A stretch of 64,000 nt of DNA, from NCBI GenBank assembly GCA_020205615.1, contig CM035173.1, positions 51,712,922 to 51,776,921 of the forward strand. The letters run 5' to 3'. This document shows positions 56,111-64,000 of the stretch, piece by piece. The first letter of the stretch is position 1. Each line of letters begins with the position of its first letter. A model generated the notes under the pieces. It was not told the DNA's origin. It ran no database searches and saw only the letters and a program-made list of their open reading frames with translations. The position numbers were made by a program, and so were the translations under genes. The stretch comes from Panax quinquefolius. Lineage: Eukaryota; Streptophyta; Magnoliopsida; Apiales; Araliaceae.

Positions 56111-57923
56111 ATTCGAGAAATCCAGAGAAATACAAGGTAGGTACTTGTTAAAAATGTTAGTATGTTGCCAAGGTTACTATTAACACTAAATAGTGTATAT
56201 TTCATATATAAATCTATATTTTCATGTTCAATAAAGATTTTGAAAGCATATGGAAGTGAAGTTGCAAATATTGTCATGTTTGATTTATAGCGTTGTGATA
56301 TTGATAGTCTATATGGTAGTTTGTTGGTGTAAGATGATGTGTTTGGCTAATTATGCTTGTTGTTCAACATATGTTGTGCCAAGATGGAAAATTACCGGAT
56401 TGAGACTACGTAAGCAACATTGGCAAACACATTCCAATGTTAATATAGTTCGATATGGGTCAGGCCAAGTTAGTTACCATGTGAATATTTTTTATGCTTT
56501 TCTTTTTACCCGATTGGCCAACTAGGGATATTTCTAATTATTTTCCTATCAAATGATGGAACCGATATAAAAAGAGGATGTGTATCTACTTGGTGGGTCA
56601 ATAACCGAATCGCATAATTCTCTTGTATGCTTCTATGCGCAAAGTCTGCGGTTATTTTAGAGGCTATGATCGATCTATACTCACATGTATCTAGTCAACT
56701 TCTCCGGATGAAGGTCTCGCCTTAGATCGAATCCGACTTTTCACTTACGATTTTCGTAACCACAGTGTTCCATGTTGGTGTTACATCTATGAGGAAGGTG
56801 ATGCTAATTGGGCAACCCGATTCATAAGATTTCGAACTGCTTGAGATCTATAGTTTCAGCTTTTCCTGGACCGTAAATTTGAGTTGGCAACTTCAGAGTC
56901 ACGAATTAGTAATCACGAGTGAGGAGTCGTGTCCGGGAAGTATAGCTTCCGGTATAAACTTTGTCCCATTTAAATGAGTCTATCCTATTTCAGATGATCT
57001 TTGAATAATTAGAGTCCTTGTTAGGTCAGATGATTAGAAAACATAGGTGATGTTATGTCCCTTGATAATTTAGGGTTTATGCTCCCGATATGCATTTAAG
57101 GACATGGACTCAGACTTTACATTTTAAACTTGAAGAATAAAAGAAAATAAAAAAATGGAATGTGTTTGTTATGGAAAAATTACTAGTTATACCAATTGAG
57201 ATGTTATCTTAAAGAACGATAAGTTATTTGATACTTAGTTAGCCAAATGATCTCTCTCTCTCTATACAATATATATATATATATATGTATATTTCTATCT
57301 TGGTTTCCTTGATATTTTGTCTTTTGAACCCTGGGGTCTATTATGTCATAGAAATTTAGTTAACACAAGGCCGGGACATGAGTTGTTGGTGAAGAAGATC
57401 AAGTTCGCTTTCGATTCGTTAGGTTCCCTCTTGTTTTGTAGAAGATAAGATTTGAACTCGCATGTTTACCTCATGTGAGACTTCTTCGCGTTATTATTCT
57501 ATGATTTATCAATTTTAGAGCCATTTATTATTTATTGATGATTTATTAGTTTTCCTTTCGCTTACGGGTTTATTTTCTGCTTTCCTAACAATTTGCCTCT
57601 TGTTCTCTTCATATTAATTTATAGGAATATTTGAGGCTTATAATTAAAAAGAACTTCCATGTCCAACATTGAGACCTTGAGTGTAATGTTTTGGTGTAGT
57701 CACCTTTTAATTATTACCTACGCTTATTTGAAATTAAGCTAATTATGATAATTAATATTTAAATTATCTACGACCTTTTTTGTTTTATTTGAGTGAACCG
57801 GGAGTTTGGTTGGCATTCAAGGTACTTAATTATGATAATTAATTATCATAATTAATTATGATAGATTTCTATACGCAATATCATTCTCGATGGTTGTTCA
57901 ATTTGATTTAGGGACATAATATT

Positions 57924-59510
57924 ATGGATAAGATGTGGATGGAATTACCAAGATATTCTAGAGAATATCTTGCGGGCATGTAGATATTTCCGGACTTTGG
58001 TTTCAAAAGGGCATGGTAACGGGAAGAATTCCTTGCCCGTGTAAGAATTATGTAAATGGTCGATACCAGATTCGAGCTACTATTCGTGAACATTTGATTT
58101 GTGATGGATTTATGTTTGGCTACACGAATTGGGTGCATCAAGGGAAGATGTGATTGTCGTGATGTGAGTAATGATGATGTTCACGAAGAACCATCACAAT
58201 CCGAAGATGAGCATCGTATGCTCCGAGATGGTAAATGATATATTTAGGGATCACGGTGTAGATTCGCTTACCAAGCTTCAAAATACCAAAAGTACATGTC
58301 GAGAGCCAATCAACCTTTATATCCCGGATGTGAAAATGAGACAGGTCCTTTCATTCGTTGTATGGCTTTTCAATCATAAAATGTTAGCAAATGGACCGAT
58401 GTGTCCTTTGATGGATTGCTCAGTAAGTTTAAGTCATCATTTCCATCATTTGCAAACTTGCTCGATAATTTTTATGAAATGAAGAAAATGGTTGGAAATT
58501 TAGGGTTTGTTATGAGAAGATTGATGTACGCGAGAATGATTGTAGATGCTCTTTTGGAGGAGAATGAAAATTGTAGTCTCTGTATACGGTTTACAAATCA
58601 TCGAGATGGAAGCGATCGAGATGGTCAGATCGTAGAAGACACAAATAGATACAAAACGAAGAGGAGCAAAGTAGTCGTGAAGCAATTACGTTATTTAGCG
58701 TTAATTCTTAGATTGCAGAGGCTATTTATGTCTCAAGAAATCGCAAAATACATGATGTGGCATCATGTAAAGCGGACCCGAAAGATGGAGTGAATCGTCA
58801 TCCACCGACTCTGGCGCTTGAAGCATTTGGATACAATGTACCCTACATTCTCTCAAGAACATCGAAATGTAAGACTTTGACCGTCCACCGATGGCATGAG
58901 TCCTTTACCCATGGGTCACCGATAGTATATGGCCAAGGACAATTGTTGATATAACTTACCACCATGGATGTGTATGAAGCGTGAGTATTTTATCATGCCT
59001 TTGTTAATACCGGTCCAAACTCTCCATGTAATGATATTGACGTATATGCAAACTTTAATTGAGGAGTTGAAGATACTATGGAGTAATGGGGTTGAAACGT
59101 ATGATGCATCTAACGGCATAAAGTTCCAAATGTGCGGCGCACTATCATGGACAATTAGTGATTTTCCACTCTTGCTATGTTGTTCCGTTAGAGTACTAAA
59201 GGTAAGTTAGCTTGTCCATCATGTCAAATGAACACTCGCTCAGAGATTGCAAAGTAAGGAATGTTATATTGGGCATCATTGTTTTCCTCGAGTCGGAATT
59301 CATAGTTATAGGTTTGATACACGAAGATTTAACGGAGAATGTGACCATAGTGAAGCTCCTGGTGCCATCGTGATTTGATATTCTTGAACAAGTTAATGCT
59401 ATTAATGTCACTTTTGGAAAGACACCCACTAGCACGTAAGACCATTCCCACGACTCAAAACATAATTGGAGGAAGAAATCTATTTTCTTTGAATTGCCAA
59501 ATTTCAGATT
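57924..59510 (+). pseudogene. CACTA transposase (tnp2-like) relic
   Basis: ATG 57924 opens MDKMWMELPRYSREYLAGM, the N-terminal transposase-associated domain (PF13963 type), which continues as IREHLICDGFMFGYTNWVHQ near 58090-58135. The Transposase_21 (PF02992 type) region is readable in three frames: SFPSFANLLDNFYEMKKMVG (58401-58793), LRYLALILRLQRLFMSQEIA with MMWHHVK, KDGVNRHPP, then NLPPWMCMKREYFIMPLLIP, YMQTLIEELKILWSNGVETY and DFPLL (58960-59210), and a zinc-like CP..C segment at 59210-59240. It ends near 59510 with WRKKSIFFELP-like text. It has many stops and frameshifts; the later DUF4218 and DUF4216 parts are absent. Confidence 0.82.
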
Positions 59511-59682
59511 AGCTAGCCAACTTATTTTCGATGTATTTCATTTGGATGTATTTGTTAATTTTGGGGACTTAGTTTCGTATTTAACTAATAACTGTGAAAG
59601 TTCTACCGCTCATTAGATTTAACTAATAACTTTTCTTACGAAAGTGTCACATTCATATTTTTGTTTCTCGTGTTGCTTTAAT

Positions 59683-60860
59683 GGCTTCTAATAGAACGCC
59701 TAGATCTCGTATAACTGCTCCAATGGCCTTAAATTAATGATAATGAGATCCATGCCGATGAACCATATGTAGAGGAGGAAAGTATTCATGAGAATGTTGA
59801 AGGTACCATGCATATATCTACACTTATACTTGCATTGTCATGAGAATTAACTTGGTGTTGTGCTTTCTATATAAAGTTGTATTATGTATATTTTACTTCA
59901 TGGTTTTAAAATCTTGCTATCCAAATTTTAGTTCATACTTCATCCTTCATCTAGTGAGCTAATAATGTGCTTATATAACTTGTAGATTATAAAATTTTGT
60001 AAGTGGAAGTCTTTGAACCCCAAGGGAATAAATGTATGGGACTCTCGGACTTTAACCCGGTAATCCTCCTCAAATGTGTAGGAAGGGGGGGACTCATCAT
60101 ATTATTGATTTTTATATTGAATAATAAAGATATTATATATTTATTTTAATTCATAATAAATATATAGTATGAATCATTACATAAATATGTATGACACAAG
60201 TAATTATATGAGTAGTTGATCGAACAAAATGAGACATAGAAATTAGACACGAGTTGTATCTTCAAGGTTCTATATGTTCAATTCATCTTTTGTTCAATAC
60301 ATAGTTCTTGATTCTTTCTCTCTTTTAGGTTCTCGACCCAAGAGGAAGCGTGGACCAACGATGGGAGCAAAATTATGGTCAAATAGCGATGCACCCAAAA
60401 AAGTAATTTATGATGCAAATGGTCACCGTTGGGGAGAGGCCAATAAGTTAACCACTTTTCTCTAAATGTCTTGCTCATGAATGGAGAATTTTTCCCAATA
60501 AGTACTCCAACATGGTCCAATATGACAGAGGCTAATACGACAAGGGCTTGGGATGAAATTCAAAGTTATTAATCATACCATTTTATAGAATTTGACATTA
60601 AGCACATCAAACAAACTAATATATGTGTAAATTTGTTTGTTGTAGAAACGATTTACCACAGATCACCCCAATGCTAAGAGAAAACTCAATGACTATCATG
60701 AACAATAGGTGGAGAGATTGGAAGTCTAACTTAAAGAGTAATAATTTTGTGCTCGGTGACTGTGCCAAATCGATGGCGAATACTATCAACAATGATCGAG
60801 TAAATCCTAATCAATGGGTCATTGCGTTGGTTGATTATTGGCTAAACCGATAATGCACAG
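59683..60860 (+). pseudogene. Second CACTA gene with a Transposase_24-like domain
   Basis: A likely first exon begins MASNRTPRSRITAPMAL at 59683 and carries the acidic EIHADEPYVEEESIHENVEG, followed by GTACC as a plausible donor near 59802. The second exon follows CTCTTTTAG at 60329: SRPKRKRGPTMGAKLWSNSD and VIYDANGHRWGEANKLTTFL, the start of the plant Transposase_24 (PF03004) domain. A further part at 60690-60850 reads NNRWRDWKSNLKSNNFVLG and NPNQWVIALVDYWLNR, the end of that domain. Stops and frameshifts are present. In autonomous CACTA elements the second protein binds the subterminal repeats; that role is inferred here. Confidence 0.7.
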
Positions 60861-61165
60861 TGTCAGTGGTTTATTCTAATTTATGTATTATCAATTCTTA
60901 CTTATTGTTATATATTATTATTAATTTATAAATACATACAATGCGTGATATAGCAACAAAAAATTATGAAAATCGGAAAAATTGTTGGTAGGTCATACAT
61001 TGGGCACTAAATCAATTCCAAAAAGAAGCATGAATTGGTAATATTTGATGTCATTTCAATATTTTTATCGTTAATCATGTATTAGACTTTTATAAATAGA
61101 GTATTATTATTAATTATGAACTATTTTTTGTTTTATTTGTAGTACCAAATAAATAATAAAGAGAT
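60861..61165 (+). other. CACTA 3' portion, no clear gene
   Basis: AT-rich sequence with a faint continuation of the second gene (IATKNYENRKN near 60955, as in ENR-type text after Transposase_24). No CACTA right terminus is seen before the run of N. Confidence 0.4.
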
Positions 61166-61265
61166 NNNNNNNNNNNNNNNNNNNNNNNNNNNNNNNNNNN
61201 NNNNNNNNNNNNNNNNNNNNNNNNNNNNNNNNNNNNNNNNNNNNNNNNNNNNNNNNNNNNNNNNN
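61166..61265. other. Assembly gap (100 N)
   Basis: Exactly 100 undetermined bases, the conventional length for a scaffold join of unknown size. The right end of the CACTA element and the left edge of element I are hidden here. Confidence 0.99.
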
Positions 61266-62782
61266 TGTGTGGAGACACTAAAGCAAGTATGTAGGTGCTT
61301 ATTAGAGAATAAGTTCCTTGAGCGTGACTCGCTAAGGAATACCTAATGGAGTTTTACTTACCGTCGATAGGAATTCTGTAGTGATAGTAGTACAAATGAT
61401 CCTTAGACTTGAGATCATCATAGTATCTTATATATAATGAATTACACTTTGACTTATTCCTTAAGACTCTTAGAGTATATCAAAGGGTATGCTTGGGTGT
61501 AATAAGTTATATATGAAGATAATGAATGATCAATAAAGAATCTACCACTTCTAGTAAAAAGGAGAGATGTCTATGTGATTCGATAAATGACAACCCGAGA
61601 ATCCTTGGCGAGGTGGAATGAAATTAGAAAGTAGTTTCTAATTTGCATTCATTAGGAGTTGTTCATTTTGGAATCGAAAATACATATAATTAAATAAAAT
61701 AAGACTTGACGGTAATTCCATGTCTTATATTTAATTGAGGCGTTGTATGGTGGAAGGATTGAATTATGCAGTAACTATTTACTCAAAGGTTCTTTTATGA
61801 TTAATGTTGAAATCTATATTATCCGGAAAGTCGTTGATCGTTAGGGAGGCTTATCACATTGTAGAATAAATATTATTTATTTAAATAAATTATTTGTTTA
61901 ATTTGTTTATTTAAATGAGATTAGAATTGTTCTAATTGATTTATTCACAATAGGTTTAATATGGAGAACCTAAAGGGTCACACCACCGTAAAGGAAGAAT
62001 AATTATTTAAGAAGTTAATGACATAATTGTAATAATATGTTAAGTATATTTAATTTAATCTATGGTGATAGAATAAATTAAATAGCTTAATATTATTATT
62101 TAATATTTTAGAAATATTAAATATAAATTAATAAGAGAGTCTTATTAATATTATTACAATTATTATTATTTTAATTTCTAAAAGGTTTAGGAATTAATTT
62201 AATATTAGTACTCTCATTTATTCCTAATTGGATTAGGAAAGAAAATTAGTTAAAGGAGTTTAACTAATTATCCTAATAGGATTAGGGGGAGCCCATTTAA
62301 TTAAAGAGTTTAATTAAATAAATAATACCTTATTTTAATTAAAATAGGGTTATATAATATCTTTATAAGAGAGTCTTATATTAGATATGAGATATATCGT
62401 AATTCCTAGATTGGAGAGTACACCCCTTTTCTTATTCGGATAGGAAAAACTAGGGTTTGAGCCAAATCCCTTCTTCTTGAAAAAATTCCTCTTCCTTGGT
62501 GGATCACCTATAGAGGCCATACACTTGGGTGGCTTACATTAATCAAAGGAAGGAATCTACAGGAGATTGAGGAGATCATGGAGAAGTAGGAGGTGAACTC
62601 GTGCTGAGGAAGCTCGTTTCTACAAGGTATGATTTCATAATTTCTTATTCTTCGTTTTAATTAATAATATGCATAAAGGATGATCAAGGGTAATTGGTTT
62701 GTGAAAATTTTAAAATCGATTTTATCTCGCCATTTATTTTTGCAATTTGATTGCTACTTTGATTTTCATTAAAATCTAACGA
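61266..62782 (+). mobile_element. LTR (and possibly preceding internal part) of LARD-like element I
   Basis: The right end AAAATCTAAC is followed by a PBS-like site. The last ~150 bp (TTAATTAATAATATGCATAA, AGGATGATCAAGGGTAATTGG) match the LTR end of H at 19565-19692. It contains an array of GAG-apex hairpins (62104-62385) and a segment near 62515 (GGCCATACACTTGGGTGGC). Where the LTR begins is unclear; 61266-61660 could be LTR or the 3' internal part of a tandem copy. No ORF of note. Confidence 0.6.
62104..62385 (+). repeat. GAG-apex hairpin array in LTR I
   Basis: Perfect inverted repeats: TTAATAAGA-GAG-TCTTATTAA (about 62128-62148), TTCCTAAT-TGG-ATTAGGAA (62221-62239), AATTAGTTAAA-GGAG-TTTAACTAATT (62244-62269), ATTTAATTAAA-GAG-TTTAATTAAAT (62295-62319), TATAAGA-GAG-TCTTATA (62364-62380). 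The arms are different sequences, yet each is self-complementary around nearly the same apex. Confidence 0.8.
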
Positions 62783-62783
62783 T

Positions 62784-62797
62784 TGGTATCGTGAGCC
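62784..62797 (+). other. Primer-binding site of element I (altered)
   Basis: TTGGTATCGTGAGCC stands where H has GTGGTATCAGAGCC. The change CAG to CGTG, together with AACAG to AACGAT just before, is the kind of alteration seen at many CAG words in the right half of the window. Confidence 0.65.
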
Positions 62798-64000
62798 AAA
62801 CTTTATCGCGAATTATTAATTATTTTGATTCCATATATGTATGGGTATGTATTTTGAATAATTTATTGGGCATATTTTATTGTATAAAATTATTAAAAAA
62901 AAAAAAAAAAAATAGAATTTTTTTTAAGAAATCCGGCGTGATTTTGATTTTTTTTTTTCTCCACTGAGGCCCACGTATGAAAACCGAACATGGCGATTCT
63001 CTTTTGTTTTAAGCAAGGTTCTGTTTTTCTTTCTTTATTTGGATGAAGCGACTTGGTAGGTTACTAATTTGTTAAAAGCGTGATTAAAACAAACAAAAAA
63101 AAAAAAAAAAAAGACACTGCTTGGTCAAATTAATTTGTTGCCACACATTAATAAAGAGATTCAATGAGTTGGCTATTTTTTGAAAGTTGTTCTGAATTAT
63201 AATCTCTTAGTGAATCTTGTCACGTGGCGGTGTCCTAAATTTTTTTGTTTTAATAGAGATAACAAAGATAGTAGGGCCATGTTGCAAAGCAGAGTTGCAT
63301 ATATAATTAAAAGTAGGACTTTTTATATATATATATATATATATATATAATTATTATATATATATATATATATTAATTTTAATAATTTTATAATTAAAAT
63401 AAAAGAGTTTATTTTAATCTTGAAATTGGATTTCATGCAACATAAAATTGCCCATTAAATGATACTATATATATATGGAATGATTTAATTTATTGATACA
63501 TATGATGATATGTATGATAATAAATGAGATTGATTATGGACAATTTGACCAATATGATTGGATTTATTTTAGTTGGATGTTTGAATGAATGGGTTTTATT
63601 AAATGGGTGCTGCGTACCTCGTCTTTTACGGTTTTCTTCTTGATGTAAATTCTATCTCTCTCTATGTATTTCCCTCGATTTAGCGATCAAGGTTTCTATT
63701 TAAATTAAATAGTTTAATGTAATAGGATTTGTTAGAATTTTTAGAAGAAGCAAGACCAAGATCGAGGGCGCTTGAAGACCCGTTTATAATGGAGCAGGGT
63801 TTAAATGTAATAGTTATATTTAAATGTTTATTCTTTGCACCCTAGGGTTTGACCTTTTGGTTCACTTGGTGGCTCTAGTGAACAAACTAGAATAAAAGTC
63901 CATAATCAATCCGGGTAGAATATAGTATTCTATATGTGCATGCTAGTATTATATATATTATATATTATGCAAACATGCTTCACATGTTTAATAATATGAC
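62798..64000 (+). mobile_element. Leader and internal region of LARD-like element I
   Basis: Colinear with H from 19707: GAATTATTAATTATTTTGATT, a TA microsatellite (63324-63372), a hairpin with 11-bp arms around AGAG (63393-63418), GCGTACCTCGTCTTTTACGG, AGGGCGCTTGAAGACCCG, CACCCTAGGGTTTGACC, CCATAATCAATCCGGGTAG, and TAGTATTCTATATGTGCATG, the uninterrupted target of the MULE in H. Homopolymer A runs sit at 62894-62911 and 63095-63112. No ORF of note. The window ends inside the element. Confidence 0.75.

Larger units (their letters stand above)
55712..61165 (+). mobile_element. CACTA (En/Spm, CMC) DNA transposon, degenerate, right end lost in a gap
   Basis: The left end CACTACAAGAAAATCAG is the classical CACTA terminus, followed by subterminal TATAGCGACGG repeats in both orientations (55737, 55760, 55784). 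A tnp2-type transposase relic (57924-59510) and a second gene with a Transposase_24-like domain (59680-60850) follow in the usual order. ACA precedes the terminus, a possible 3-bp target duplication whose partner is not visible. The 56160-57900 stretch holds no recognisable gene: AT-rich text, a TA repeat (57271-57290) and a long TA-rich palindrome (57828-57872). Confidence 0.85.

Noticed and set aside
56250..56525. 91-codon plus-strand frame in the CACTA 5' region
   Set aside because: A hydrophobic, Cys-rich translation of AT-rich text with no recognisable domain; possibly intronic. I could not support a gene.
1..64000. Endogenous pararetrovirus or other viral sequence
   Set aside because: All RT-containing relics have the protease-RT-RNase H-integrase-chromodomain order and LTRs with tRNA-Met primer sites of Ty3/gypsy elements; no movement- or coat-protein motif is seen.

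Overview
The window is transposon-only DNA from a large, repeat-rich, AT-rich flowering-plant genome (probably a eudicot; no single feature fixes the species). No intact cellular gene, rRNA or tRNA is visible. Nearly everything is a stack of nested LTR retrotransposons, mostly Ty3/gypsy elements that look like the Tekay/Del type of chromovirus: long LTRs (about 2.4-4.4 kb) starting TGTAAGACCCC-like and ending GGGGGCGTCACA-like, an initiator-Met primer-binding site (TGGTATCAGAGC or TGGTATCAAAGC), gag with CCHC knuckles, protease, RT, RNase H, integrase and a C-terminal chromodomain-like tail. Every coding region is broken by stops, frameshifts or deletions.

Layout. 1-14226 and onward: element A (+), with a duplicated LTR-end/PBS/leader at its 5' end, an accessory coiled-coil ORF, gag, protease, RT, integrase-chromodomain and the start of its 3' LTR. 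It is interrupted by a divergent LTR N1 (+, 3618 to about 7590), by the 5' end of element F (-, gag start plus LTR, to 11894), and in its 3' LTR by solo LTR G (-, 14227-17236, TSD CATTG). 17242-22646: the rest of that LTR, then a LARD-like, Copia-type non-coding element H (+, PBS at 19694), which holds a 1.1-kb non-autonomous Mutator-like element (20986-22099, 9-bp TSD). 22647-54793: element B (+). Its 5' LTR carries a fold-back MITE-like insert and solo LTR M (-, 25004-29399); its body is split by element C (-, 31945-54295, TSD GTTAT), which is split by solo LTR D (+, 34696-47742), which is split by full-length element E (-, 36017-45708, TSD ATTAT). The B/C/D/E stack is thus four levels deep.

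54794-55711: a reversed gypsy fragment K (protease plus half a zinc knuckle), interrupted by a degenerate CACTA (En/Spm, CMC) DNA transposon starting at 55712, with a tnp2-type transposase relic and a second gene with a Transposase_24-like domain. A 100-base assembly gap (61166-61265) cuts it. 61266-64000: LTR, PBS and leader of a second LARD-like element I, same family as H, which preserves the uninterrupted form of the site where the Mutator-like element inserted in H.

Most unusual signals: arrays of hairpins with a nearly constant GAG-type apex and changing but self-complementary arms in the LARD-like elements; tandem hairpin arrays downstream of the TATA box in the gypsy LTRs; an acidic plus coiled-coil accessory ORF upstream of gag in two different gypsy elements; an unexplained ~85-bp module shared by two retroelement relics; and clustered small differences at CAG/CTG words from roughly 32 kb onward that may be base-calling errors.
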